DNA of 64,000 nt from Rubellimicrobium arenae (lineage in GTDB: Bacteria > Pseudomonadota > Alphaproteobacteria > Rhodobacterales > Rhodobacteraceae): positions 186,001-250,000 of the forward strand of contig NZ_JAFMSS010000005.1 in NCBI RefSeq assembly GCF_017916295.1. Reading direction: 5' to 3'. The translations under genes were made by a program, and so were the position numbers. Under the pieces are notes generated by a model that made no database searches, had not been told where the DNA came from, and saw only the letters and a program-made list of their open reading frames with translations. Every line of letters starts with the position of its first letter. The first letter of the stretch is position 1. Positions 42,849-51,603 of the stretch are shown here, piece after piece.

Positions 42849-44528
42849 CTAGACATCGAACCAGCCTAAAGTGCGGGCCGACCACAAGGCGATCAAGCTG
42901 TTGGCCACCACATGACACAGGATCGCGTCCGAGACCCTGTCCCGACGCAGCTTCACCATGGCAAACACCACCCCAGCCAGGAAACCGACGATCCAACGCT
43001 CGTGCAGGGCCGCGAACAGCAGGCTCGACCCGGCGACAGATATGACGCGGCCCAGCCTGCCTCCGACATCCATCCGGTCCTGCAAGTAGCCTCGGAAGAA
43101 CAACTCCTCAACGACCGGGACCAAGACTGCGCCCCCGACCAGCCGGGACAGGACCCAGGTGACCTGCCATAGCACGGCGGACTGGGAGAGAGATCGGGTC
43201 AGGTCCGGATCGGACGTCCCATCCACTTGCGTTGCAACCCAGCCAGCGGCGACGACACCCCCAAGGATCATGGCCGCCAGATCAAGAGAGATGAGCCTGT
43301 CCCAGAAGTTACCCGACAGCACAGCCAGCACTGCGGACACCGCGAGCATCCGCGCCGGAAAGATCTGGTCTGGATGGATGGTGAAGGCCGGTGCGATCGC
43401 ACCTGTCAGCACAAAGACCGAGAACGGCAGGATGCAAGCCGCGAGCCAGTCGTCCCGGAACGGCATCGCAGGCCTTGGCGCGGGATTCCTCTGAAAGCCC
43501 GGGACGGCATGAACCACGGCGATCAGACCTAGAGATACCATGGCAAAGAACATCCACCCTGCGTGGCTATGAAACCCGTTCACGGCGATCTCTGGCGACA
43601 CCCGAGCGCCCATCACGACCAGCGCCGCAATTCGAACCGCGTTCAGGAGCCAGCTCAACACGAGGCCAAGCGGCAGGAGCAGGATGAAGAACCTCCAAAG
43701 GTTCAAGCTGCGACGGAACAGAACGCCGTAGTGCAGGATGAAGCCAGAGATCAGGACGATGCCCTCGAGGCCTGCACAGGGCTGACCGACCTCGACAAGA
43801 AAGCCGTCTACGCCGAAAACGTGACGCGCGGGATCGGCGTGCACGTTCAAGCCGAGGATCGAGACCATCTGCGCCGCCGCCGCGAACGTCGCGCCCGTAA
43901 GGACCTGCCAGTTCCACAAAGGCAGGATCAGGCTCACGATGTCTGGAGCCATGGCCGCAGCTGCGACAATGACGAAGGGCCACCATCTTTCCCTGGCTAG
44001 CCAGCCAAACCAGCTTCGGGCAGATGCGATCCAGAGCAGGGCACCAAGCCCGGCCAGGAACGCCCCGACCAGCCACGCCGACACCGAAGTGACAAAGAAC
44101 ACGTTGTCGTCTATGGGCACTGCGGAGAACAGCGGAGCGAACAGCAAGGCGACGCCCGCAAAGTGCAACGCCAAGGATGCAACCGCATAGCGCTCCCGCC
44201 CTTTCGGATCCCTCTGGCCGGATGGGACATCGAACGTGCCCAGGTCAGGTCCCGACACGAGGGGGTCTGGTCGATATCCGGGTGCGTCGGAACGTTGGCC
44301 TTGCCAGCCCCCTTTTGCCCAAAGAAAAAGCCCGCTGGCGACAAGAACGGTGATCGTCCGCCCAACAAGGCTGCTGAGAAATCCGCAAAGGTGGATGAAA
44401 TCGGTGGCCCGGCATTCGAAGTCGAGAAACAGCTGATAGGCAAGGACGAGCAGAATCATTTCTGCCGTGATTAGGGCGCCCATCAATGCCACAGATCGCG
44501 TCAGGATTGAATAACGACCCATTCTCAT
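42849..44528 (-). CDS. xrtE: Exosortase E/CPBP-protease fusion (VPEID-CTERM system)
   Basis: This 559-residue membrane protein fuses two enzymes. The N-terminal half is an exosortase, a transpeptidase-like protease of the inner membrane. Its catalytic Cys251 is in QPCAGLEGIVLISG, Arg299 in NAVRIAAL, and His320/322 in FHSHAGWMFF. The C-terminal half is a CPBP (CAAX-type) intramembrane protease with the EE..R motif VVEELFFRGYL (Glu474, Glu475, Arg479), a histidine in ALHERW (His509) and one in ILCHVVANS (His539). This fusion is the hallmark of the exosortase E type, which by family knowledge processes proteins with a VPEID C-terminal sorting signal. ATG 44528 has GGAAAGG upstream; more N-terminal frame (to 44720) is not conserved-looking. 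No substrate gene is evident nearby. Surface-polysaccharide genes follow, the usual neighbourhood of exosortases. Confidence 0.9.
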   Translation of the reverse strand: MRMGRYSILTRSVALMGALITAEMILLVLAYQLFLDFECRATDFIHLCGFLSSLVGRTITVLVASGLFLWAKGGWQGQRSDAPGYRPDPLVSGPDLGTFDVPSGQRDPKGRERYAVASLALHFAGVALLFAPLFSAVPIDDNVFFVTSVSAWLVGAFLAGLGALLWIASARSWFGWLARERWWPFVIVAAAAMAPDIVSLILPLWNWQVLTGATFAAAAQMVSILGLNVHADPARHVFGVDGFLVEVGQPCAGLEGIVLISGFILHYGVLFRRSLNLWRFFILLLPLGLVLSWLLNAVRIAALVVMGARVSPEIAVNGFHSHAGWMFFAMVSLGLIAVVHAVPGFQRNPAPRPAMPFRDDWLAACILPFSVFVLTGAIAPAFTIHPDQIFPARMLAVSAVLAVLSGNFWDRLISLDLAAMILGGVVAAGWVATQVDGTSDPDLTRSLSQSAVLWQVTWVLSRLVGGAVLVPVVEELFFRGYLQDRMDVGGRLGRVISVAGSSLLFAALHERWIVGFLAGVVFAMVKLRRDRVSDAILCHVVANSLIALWSARTLGWFDV

Positions 44529-44806
44529 ACGAAGCCTTTCCGATGGAACAAGCCCATCGCTCCGGCTGACCGTACGATTTGTCAGATAGTTTATCGCAGA
44601 CTCCGTGGATAAGACTATTGCCCTCCGGTCCAGGCCGGAGGCCACATCGGATAATCCAGGCTGGGATGATCTGGACCTAACGCGCTTCACGAGCGACTGG
44701 ATCGCGCTGCGAAAGGCCATCGGGATGCAACCGTGGCCGGCCCTAACCCTCAGACGAAGACGACCCAGAAGAAAGGCCGGACCAGATCAGGTGATCAGCG
44801 ATGGCG

Positions 44807-45574
44807 TCAGGTCGTTCTGCCCTTCACTAATCCTTCGATCATGGCGCGCGATAGATAAGTCGGAAAGATCAGCGCGGCGCGAAGGTAGCGGGGGGCGAGA
44901 CGGCGCGGCTCGCACATGGCCCGCCACAACCACTCCAATGCGAGACGTCGCATCCAGACCGGGGCGCGACGCTGTTCGCCCGAGATGAAGTCCAGGCCAG
45001 CTCCGATCGACAGGAACGCCAGACCGGGATGACGGGCGCGGCCGACTGCCGCCAGCAGCTCCTGCTTCGGCGCCCCCAACGCCACCAGGACCAGTCGAAC
45101 GCCGGCCTTGGCCAAATCATCCAGGATTCGAAGCGCTTCGGACCCATTGGGATCGAAACCCATCGGGGGCGCGACGCAGGCCCGAACGTCAAGGTCGGGG
45201 ATCTCGGCACAGAGTGTCGTTGAAGCAGCAGTGAGACTGGCCTCCGTGCTGCCGATGAAGCCCACGGGCACACCCGCCGCGGCGGCCACACGCAGCACGG
45301 GGCGGATCAGGTCGGAGCCGGGAAGAAGATCAACAGGCTGCTTGGCGGCCCGGGCCAGCCAAACGATCGGATTACCGTCGGCGGTGATCAGATCCTGCTT
45401 GGCATAAGCGGCACGAAATGCCGTGTTGGTCCGCAATTTCACAAGGTGATCGAGATTCAAGGTCGCCAAGGCAAAACCCTCTCCGACAGCGAAGCGGCGG
45501 CCGATCTCGTCAAGCAATATATTCTCGTGCGCAACATTGACCTTGATATTCCTGTCCCCAACCGGAAAAAACAT
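44807..45574 (-). CDS. WecG/TagA/CpsF-family glycosyltransferase (GT26)
   Basis: The 255-residue enzyme transfers a sugar (often N-acetylmannosaminuronate or a hexose) to a lipid-linked acceptor at the inner leaflet. Family features: FALATLNLDHLVKLRTN, ITADGNPIVWLARA, LPGSDLI, GFIGSTEAS, LVLVALGAPKQE and the C-terminal RAPVWMRRLALEWLWR. ATG 45574 with GGAGG upstream gives the usual length. The in-frame extension to 45823 is Ser/Thr-rich and unlike the family. It is transcribed with the exosortase gene direction and is divergent from the GT4 gene. Confidence 0.92.
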   Translation of the reverse strand: MFFPVGDRNIKVNVAHENILLDEIGRRFAVGEGFALATLNLDHLVKLRTNTAFRAAYAKQDLITADGNPIVWLARAAKQPVDLLPGSDLIRPVLRVAAAAGVPVGFIGSTEASLTAASTTLCAEIPDLDVRACVAPPMGFDPNGSEALRILDDLAKAGVRLVLVALGAPKQELLAAVGRARHPGLAFLSIGAGLDFISGEQRRAPVWMRRLALEWLWRAMCEPRRLAPRYLRAALIFPTYLSRAMIEGLVKGRTT

Positions 45575-45903
45575 AACAGCACCCCCTCCTCCTGCACGCG
45601 CAGGACTCGTACGTTGCAGCAGGTCAGCGCCGGGACCTCCCCCGCCCTCAGCTTGCCTTGATCCTGCCACAAATACGCCCCAAAAAAACCGTAACAGATC
45701 GGGGGCTATAATCAAGAAAGATGTTGCCCTCGGGGACAGGTCATCAGGACTCGCCTTTAGGATGATTTTGGATTTATCGGAAGTTGTGTAGATAAGGGCT
45801 TCACTCATCGAATTGGCGATCAACGGCGGAACTACTTCGGTCGAGTTATGCTCGCTCTTGCCATTAGCACCCTTTCCAGCTTTTCCTTATGGGGAGGCGC
45901 AGG
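45575..45903. other. Divergent promoter region for polysaccharide genes
   Basis: These 329 bases lie between the divergent WecG/TagA-type and GT4 glycosyltransferase genes. The stretch 45690-45890 is relatively A+T-rich for this genome and is the likely promoter zone for both directions. GGGGAGG (45891-45897) is the GT4 ribosome site. No operator was recognised. Confidence 0.4.
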
Positions 45904-47388
45904 ATGCACCGCTTCGTTCAGTCAGGATCCTTTGCGCATTTCGCATCTGTTCCAGTAAGAGGTGGCCATAAGATGATCGACCAGGTTCCGGATCTCGCGG
46001 AGGCACCATCCCGGTCGGACATCATCGATACCCATGGGCCGATCGTTCGGCGGTTCGGGCTCTCGGACGCGACTGTCCGTCCGGCGCGTGATCTCCTCCG
46101 GCCATCTGCCATGAGTCGGCCTTTGACTGTGGCGTTGCCGGGACCTGTGGCCTGGCTTACCGGAGAATACATCCGTGTCTCGCACACCTTCATGCGCCGG
46201 GAAGTAGCCGCCCTCAGGGACCTCGGCTTCGACCTGAGGACCTTCTCGATCAGGCGGAGTGGCCGCGACCAGATCGTGGGCCGCGACCTCGAAGAGGAGG
46301 CCGAGCGCACCTTCTATGTGCTGGAGGTGGCAAAGAGGCCGCTCGCGGCTCTTCGCGCGCATGCCTCCGCCTTGGGCCGCTCCCCGCGACTTTGGCTCCG
46401 GACGCTGTCGGAGGCATGGTCGACGGCGCCCAAGGGCGTCCAGGGCCGGCTGTATAACCTGATCTACTTCCATGAGGCGGTCGTCCTCGCCGGGGAGCTG
46501 CGCAAGCAGGGAATCGTTCATCTGCACAACCACCTGGCGATGTCGTCATCCACGGTGGCGCGACTGGCCGCACCCTTGGCCGGCATCTCCTGGAGCTTCA
46601 CGCTGCATGGGCCCGATGAGATCGCCGAAGCCGACCACTGGCGGCTCGATGACAAGATCGCGCAAGCCGACTTCGTCGCCTGCATCAGCGCCTTTGCCCG
46701 TTCCCAGGCGATGCTCCACGCGCCGCAGGCGGACTGGGCCAAGCTCCATGTCGTTCACTGCGGCGTAGAGCCCGACCGCTACGCCCGGCGGGCGGAGCAG
46801 ACGACGGATCGCCTGCTGTTCGTGGGGCGACTGGCCGCTGTGAAGGGCGTGCCAGTTCTGCTCGCCGCTCTTGCCCGGGCCCGCGCCACGCGTCCAAGCC
46901 TGAGGCTGACCCTCGTGGGCGATGGGCCTGATCGCAAGAAGCTGGAACGGGAAGCTGAAGCCCTTGGCCTTGGCGAGGCGGTCACGTTCCGGGGCTACTG
47001 CAACCAGGACGAGGTCGCCCGGATCCTCTCCGAGTCGTCTGCCCTGGTGCTGCCCAGCTTTGCCGAAGGAGTGCCGGTCGTGCTGATGGAAGCATTGGCG
47101 ACAGGCCTGCCCGTGATCGCTACGCGAATCGCGGGCATTGGTGAGCTGGTCGAGGATGGCGTGTCGGGGCTTCTGGTGCCGCCCGGAGAAGAGGAAGCGC
47201 TCGCACGCGCAATCTTGGGGATCACAGAACACCCGGCCCGGGCCGCCGCGATGGGTGCCGCGGGCCAGGCCCGGGTCCGGGAAGAGTATGATTCCCGGGC
47301 CGAGGCGGCGCGGCTTGCGTCCCTCGTGCGGTGGGCCGTGGTTGGCGGCCCACGGCCATCGCGCCGGCCCGAGGAGTTTCAGCCATGA
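45904..47388 (+). CDS. Glycosyltransferase family 4 (exopolysaccharide assembly)
   Basis: The enzyme of about 494 residues has a GT-B fold: N-terminal VALPGPVAWLTGEYIRVSHTF, VHLHNHLAMSSSTVARLAA, and a C-terminal nucleotide-sugar domain with LLFVGRLAAVKGVPVLLAAL, LVGDGPDRKKLE and the EX7E-type FAEGVPVVLMEALATGLPVI. It adds a sugar to a growing polysaccharide. The start at 45904 follows GGGGAGG, but the first ~70 residues are not conserved-looking and a later ATG at 46111 would begin right at the fold. Its stop overlaps the next glycosyltransferase by ATGA. Confidence 0.9.
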   Translation: MHRFVQSGSFAHFASVPVRGGHKMIDQVPDLAEAPSRSDIIDTHGPIVRRFGLSDATVRPARDLLRPSAMSRPLTVALPGPVAWLTGEYIRVSHTFMRREVAALRDLGFDLRTFSIRRSGRDQIVGRDLEEEAERTFYVLEVAKRPLAALRAHASALGRSPRLWLRTLSEAWSTAPKGVQGRLYNLIYFHEAVVLAGELRKQGIVHLHNHLAMSSSTVARLAAPLAGISWSFTLHGPDEIAEADHWRLDDKIAQADFVACISAFARSQAMLHAPQADWAKLHVVHCGVEPDRYARRAEQTTDRLLFVGRLAAVKGVPVLLAALARARATRPSLRLTLVGDGPDRKKLEREAEALGLGEAVTFRGYCNQDEVARILSESSALVLPSFAEGVPVVLMEALATGLPVIATRIAGIGELVEDGVSGLLVPPGEEEALARAILGITEHPARAAAMGAAGQARVREEYDSRAEAARLASLVRWAVVGGPRPSRRPEEFQP

Positions 47389-48359
47389 GCCGCGTGGGCG
47401 CAGTCGCGATCGGCCGCAATGAAGGTCAGCGCCTGGAAAGATGCCTGACCTCTCTTCGCACTCAGGTCGAGCGGATCGTGTATGTCGATTCGGGCTCGAG
47501 GGATGGAAGCGTGGCCCTCGCGCGCGGCCTTGGCCTCGATGTGGTTCTCCTCGACACCAGCGTCCCCTTCACGGCAGCCCGTGCCCGTAACGCCGGACTT
47601 GAGGCTTTGCTTGCCCAAGGAAATCTGGATTACGTCCAGTTCGTCGATGGGGATTGCGGTGTGGAACCCGGGTGGATCGACGCCGCCTGTGCCACCCTCG
47701 ACGCGCATCCCGATATCGGGATCGTCACCGGCTGGCGCACGGAGATCGATTCCACAAGAAATATCTACCACGCCATGTGCGAGGTCGAGTGGCACCGCCC
47801 AGCCGGGGACATCACCTCCTGCGGGGGGGACATGATGGTGCGAGTCAATGCGTTCCGGCAGGCTGGCGGCTTCAACCCCCGCCTGATCGCGTCGGAGGAC
47901 GAGGAGTTCTGTCAGCGCCTCGCCGAGCGGACGGGCCTTCGTGTCGTTCGGATCCCCAGGATCATGACCCGCCATGACATCCAGATGACGCGGTTCAGCG
48001 AATGGTGGCGCCGACACCTTCGCGCGGGGCACGGCTTCGCGGAAGTCGGAGGCATGTATCCCATGCACTTCCGCCGGGAACGGCTCCGGGCCTGGGGGTA
48101 TGGCCTGCTGCTTCCGGCCCTTGCCATGGTCGGGCTGCTGACGGGGCAATGGTGGCTGGCGGTCTTGGTCGGCCTGCTTCTTGCCGCGAATATCCTGCGG
48201 ACGGCGGCGGGGCTTGCCGGCGCCGGGCTGTCATCCGGGGATGCGCGGCGCCAGGCTATCTTCCTTGCGATCTCGAAGTTACCGAACGCTCAGGGGATGC
48301 TGACCTATTATCTTCGGCGCCTGCGCCGGAGGGAGTTCCACCTGATCGAATACAAGTAG
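47385..48359 (+). CDS. Glycosyltransferase family 2 with C-terminal membrane helices
   Basis: The 324-residue GT-A enzyme begins VGAVAIGRNEGQRLERCL. The nucleotide-sugar site includes VYVDSGSRDGS and the DXD-like FVDGDCG. A catalytic acidic EDEEFCQRL follows. Two hydrophobic stretches near residues 230-270 anchor it. By family it lengthens a membrane-attached glycan. It overlaps the preceding GT4 gene by four bases; together they look like one polysaccharide operon, which may continue to the BY-kinase-like gene after a 292-base gap. Confidence 0.9.
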   Translation: MSRVGAVAIGRNEGQRLERCLTSLRTQVERIVYVDSGSRDGSVALARGLGLDVVLLDTSVPFTAARARNAGLEALLAQGNLDYVQFVDGDCGVEPGWIDAACATLDAHPDIGIVTGWRTEIDSTRNIYHAMCEVEWHRPAGDITSCGGDMMVRVNAFRQAGGFNPRLIASEDEEFCQRLAERTGLRVVRIPRIMTRHDIQMTRFSEWWRRHLRAGHGFAEVGGMYPMHFRRERLRAWGYGLLLPALAMVGLLTGQWWLAVLVGLLLAANILRTAAGLAGAGLSSGDARRQAIFLAISKLPNAQGMLTYYLRRLRRREFHLIEYK

Positions 48360-48651
48360 GGCGGCCCATTTCGATTTGGCACGGGATCAGGACAGGTATA
48401 TTGCGGATTGCAATGGCATCACCTTGTGGCTGGAAGGTCGAGGGATGGACGAATGGATGAGTCCTCATGCCCCGGAGGCCTGTCATTTCCCCGGCATCAT
48501 GGCGTCGCGCAGTTTGTTGATGTTACTGGCCTCTTTCTCGTCTAGGCTCAGATCGTGATTGCAGTCGTGCAATGTCTCAAAGCTCACGGTTTCCCGTCAT
48601 GGGCGAACGGTTTGCCTGGGAATTGGCGCAGGGTTGATGGGACGATGGACG
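48360..48651. other. Gap between glycosyltransferase and BY-kinase-like gene
   Basis: A 292-base stretch with no recognised gene. Its composition is more A+T-rich than its surroundings (48360-48600), and it probably holds the kinase-like gene's own promoter. In-frame upstream starts of that gene (48559, 48637) fall inside it. Confidence 0.35.
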
Positions 48652-49473
48652 ATGTTTGAAGAAGTTCGCAAGAAGGTCCGGTTCGCCACGGCCGAGCCGG
48701 TCGAACCTCTGGCATCCCCCGATACCGCTCCAGAGCATGACATCGTCGCCGAGGCCTGGTCCAAGCTGCGTCAATTGACGCTCCGCCCCTCGCTGCTCGA
48801 CCGAAATCTGGTGATCACGGCCGCGCGCCGCGATCCCGCCCACGGAGCCTTCGATGTCCTGCGGGCCAAGGTGTTCCAGGCCCTGGCCGAACGCAAGTGG
48901 CGCCGGGTGGGCATCACCTCGCCCACGAAAGGTTGCGGAAAGTCCTTCGTGGCCGTCAACCTCGCTGTCACCCTGTCGCGCTATGAGAAGTGCCGCACCA
49001 TTCTTATGGACATGGATCTGCACGTGCCGTCGGTTGCCCGAAAGCTCGGGGTCCGTCCGCCGCATTCCATGGGTGACTTCCTCCGCGGCCTGGTCGCACC
49101 TGACGACTTCCTGAGCCAGGTCGGCGGAAAGGGGTTGGCAATCGGTCCTTCGCTGGCGCTGGGGCTCAATGGAAAGCCCGAACCGTTCGCGGCTGAGCTC
49201 TTCCACAACCCCTGCACCGAAGAGGCGTTCGGCCGCATGGAGGCCATGCTCGCCCCCGATGTGGTGCTGATGGACCTTCCGCCCGTCTTGGCCCAGGACG
49301 ATGTCCTTGCGCTCAAGCCGCATCTGGACTGCGTGATCGTGGTTGCCGGCGGCGGACGGACCACGACCCGCGAACTTCAGGAAGCCAGCCACCGGTTAGG
49401 GGATGCCTTGCCCATCTTGGGCGTGGTGCTGAACAAGGCCGAAGGCGAAGGAACCCGCGACTACAGCTACTAG
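48652..49473 (+). CDS. CpsD/ExoP-type tyrosine-kinase-like ATPase (polysaccharide co-polymerase)
   Basis: This ParA/MinD-related P-loop protein (about 273 residues from ATG 48652) has Walker A ITSPTKGCGKSFVAVNLA, Walker A' ILMDMDLHVPSV and Walker B VVLMDLPPVLAQDD. These are the three motifs of bacterial BY-kinases. The C-terminus is DYSY, with only two tyrosines rather than a long tyrosine cluster. In exopolysaccharide export such proteins work with a Wzz-type membrane partner, encoded here by the convergent next gene. Starts at 48637 or 48559 are possible; 48652 begins just before the basic helix. The stop codon interlocks with that of the Wzz-like gene. Confidence 0.88.
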   Translation: MFEEVRKKVRFATAEPVEPLASPDTAPEHDIVAEAWSKLRQLTLRPSLLDRNLVITAARRDPAHGAFDVLRAKVFQALAERKWRRVGITSPTKGCGKSFVAVNLAVTLSRYEKCRTILMDMDLHVPSVARKLGVRPPHSMGDFLRGLVAPDDFLSQVGGKGLAIGPSLALGLNGKPEPFAAELFHNPCTEEAFGRMEAMLAPDVVLMDLPPVLAQDDVLALKPHLDCVIVVAGGGRTTTRELQEASHRLGDALPILGVVLNKAEGEGTRDYSY

Positions 49474-50798
49474 GCGTCCTCGCCGTCCGGGCTTGCGGCA
49501 CCAGTTCCCGTGGGCTGAAGCTCGAGCGAGGATATCTCGGACGTCATCTGCTTGCCGTTGAAGACGGTGACCACGAGAAGCCCGACGAAGAGCGCGACGA
49601 GGCCCATCCGGCGACGCGCCGCGGCACGGGACGTCACCTGCGGGATGACCACGACCGGCTGGATCCCAAGCTGGCGTTGCATCTGGGTGGCATTGCGGAT
49701 GACCTGATGCATCAGCTCCCGCCCGAGGGCGAGGCCGAAGGCCGCCGCAAAGACCGCCATCCCGCCAGCCAGCGCGATCTTCCGCTTGTTGGCCGAGACC
49801 GGGAGCTCTGGCGGCACCGCAGTTTCGAGCACGGTGAAGTAGCCGACATCGGTCTGCTCGGCCAGGTACTGGTTCATGGCAGCTTCGGTCCGCTGGGCCG
49901 TGATGGAGTCGAGTTCTCCTTCGAGACCCTGGAGCCGCCGCGTGAGGACGTTGAGCTCCCGTTGGACGCCCGGAGCGGCTGCCAAGGCAGCTTCACTGTC
50001 GGCGATCGCCTGGACGATGACCTCCCTCTGCTCGGTCAGAAGCGCGCGCTGCCGCTCGGCGACATTGGACCGGAGTTGGCCCAGCGGCCCCCCGTCGAAT
50101 TCGATCAGCTTCTGATCCAGCTCGATCCGGTCGGAGGTCAATCGCGAGAGCTGGTCTCGCTGGAGTTGAAGGCTTTCAGGCAACGAATCCACGTGGATGG
50201 CGCGGTAGTTGGCGATCTCCTCCTCAATGGAGTCGATGTTGGCCGTGACGCGTTTCTCCTCCCGGTCGAGGTAGGCAAGCATCGCTTCCGCACGGTCCAG
50301 GGTGGAGGCTTCGCGTGCGCGGGCGCGTCGGGCGTCCTCGCTCACGATGGAGTTCAGCAAGGCGTTGGCGAAAGCCGCAGCCTGGGCCGCATCGTCCAGC
50401 CGTACCGTGATCGAAAGACCGTAGGGCTGGGCATCGGGCCTCCAGGCCTGCGCCGGATCCATGAGCTTGGTGATCGCGATGGCCTCCCGCGTGAGCGAGA
50501 CCTTCTCGTTCTCGCTCTGCAGGTCGGGAAACAGGTCGAAGTTCCGCACATGCATGACGATGTTGTCGCGTGACATCAGCGCCTGCTGGATCTCGTCGAG
50601 CTGGCGGTTCACGTTGAGGCCGGTCTGCGCGGCCTGCATTTCCTCGACGCCCAGGACCGCCTTCGCCTCGAAATAGATGGGACGGGACGTCGCGTACCAA
50701 TAGACCGCGGGCAGTCCGGCGATCACGACGATCAGGATGATCCAGACCTGCCGGCGCAACGCAGCCAGGAAATCGGAGAAGGAGTAAATGGAACCCAT
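49470..50798 (-). CDS. Wzz/GumC-type polysaccharide chain-length or export protein
   Basis: This 442-residue inner-membrane protein has a first helix at about 18-37 (VWIILIVVIAGLPAVYWYA) and a large periplasmic coiled-coil domain (about 45-340). A second helix (IALAGGMAVFAAAFGLALG) follows, and a third hydrophobic stretch near the C-terminus (GLVALFVGLLVVTVF). Wzz/BY-kinase adaptors normally have two helices, so the third and its C-terminal tail are unusual. It controls chain length or export of a polysaccharide. ATG 50798 is preferred over TTG 50837. It is convergent with the BY-kinase-like gene with interlocking stops (49470-49473), although the proteins should form a pair. Confidence 0.85.
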   Translation of the reverse strand: MGSIYSFSDFLAALRRQVWIILIVVIAGLPAVYWYATSRPIYFEAKAVLGVEEMQAAQTGLNVNRQLDEIQQALMSRDNIVMHVRNFDLFPDLQSENEKVSLTREAIAITKLMDPAQAWRPDAQPYGLSITVRLDDAAQAAAFANALLNSIVSEDARRARAREASTLDRAEAMLAYLDREEKRVTANIDSIEEEIANYRAIHVDSLPESLQLQRDQLSRLTSDRIELDQKLIEFDGGPLGQLRSNVAERQRALLTEQREVIVQAIADSEAALAAAPGVQRELNVLTRRLQGLEGELDSITAQRTEAAMNQYLAEQTDVGYFTVLETAVPPELPVSANKRKIALAGGMAVFAAAFGLALGRELMHQVIRNATQMQRQLGIQPVVVIPQVTSRAAARRRMGLVALFVGLLVVTVFNGKQMTSEISSLELQPTGTGAASPDGEDA

Positions 50799-50930
50799 GG
50801 GGGACGTTCTGCTCGCGATGGATCGGACAATCGGCAACCGGTCCCCGGGGGGCCGGCCTCAGGCTCTGGCTAAACCGCCATCAGGAGTCGGGGCGCACAG
50901 CCAAATTCAGCATATCAGTCATTTGGAATC

Positions 50931-51590
50931 CTAACACCTGACTATTACGGCAGAAAGAACGAAGCGGCCGATGGCCATTTGCCGACCAGCCAATCGCTGC
51001 CCCGACGAGAAGCCGGGGGCCGGCCGCATGAACTCGGCCGAGAATTCACCGGTCATTGCAATCTCGAGACGCAAGTCGGCAAATTCGAGTGGCTGCCGGC
51101 TCAGCATGTACTGGGCCTTGTAGACCGCTTCCTTGGCGCTGAAAATCCGGATCGCGCGCGACTGATCCTCATCAGGCCGGCATACCTCATGGACGAGGTC
51201 CCCGGGCAGCGAAACATCCTCCTCGAGATCCAAGCCGATCGCCCGGAGCCCTGGGCCGAGCCGCCCGACAGCAGCAAGGACCTGGCCGCCGGCATGGGTG
51301 ATGCTTCCCGTAACGCCCTCCGGCCAGGCTGGAGGTCCGTCGGGGCGGCGAGGAAGAGAACGTGGGAGCAGACCCAGATCGGCCATGGCCTGCCGCGCCG
51401 CCGTGCGCCCCGCCACGAATTCCTCTTGGCGCCGTCGGACGGCGCGGGAGATCGCGGACGCCTCGCCCTCCAGGAGGGGGCCCTGGCAGTCGGAGACGCG
51501 CCCGCCCGCGACCGCGATCGACGGTCCAAGGGCCTCGCGGGCCTGCGCAAGCAAGCCCGCGGAAAGGGGCGGCTCCATGATGTTCAGCAC
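50931..51590 (-). CDS. 4'-phosphopantetheinyl transferase (Sfp/EntD type)
   Basis: The 219-residue enzyme moves the phosphopantetheine arm from coenzyme A onto a serine of carrier proteins. The EntD-type motifs are present: GSITHAGGQVLAAVG, IGLDLEED (magnesium site) and FSAKEAVYKAQY. It lies 13 bases after the NRPS stop in the same direction, so it almost surely activates the peptidyl carrier (Ser about 1434) of that NRPS and the acyl carrier of the PKS. The start is a GTG at 51590; an ATG at 51578 is equally possible. Confidence 0.92.
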   Translation of the reverse strand: MLNIMEPPLSAGLLAQAREALGPSIAVAGGRVSDCQGPLLEGEASAISRAVRRRQEEFVAGRTAARQAMADLGLLPRSLPRRPDGPPAWPEGVTGSITHAGGQVLAAVGRLGPGLRAIGLDLEEDVSLPGDLVHEVCRPDEDQSRAIRIFSAKEAVYKAQYMLSRQPLEFADLRLEIAMTGEFSAEFMRPAPGFSSGQRLAGRQMAIGRFVLSAVIVRC

Positions 51591-51603
51591 GCCCGTTCGC
51601 CCA

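Noticed and set aside
45575..45823. N-terminal extension of the WecG/TagA-type gene
   Set aside because: The extra 83 residues are Ser/Thr/Gly-rich with no family match, whereas ATG 45574 has a good ribosome site and gives the usual length.
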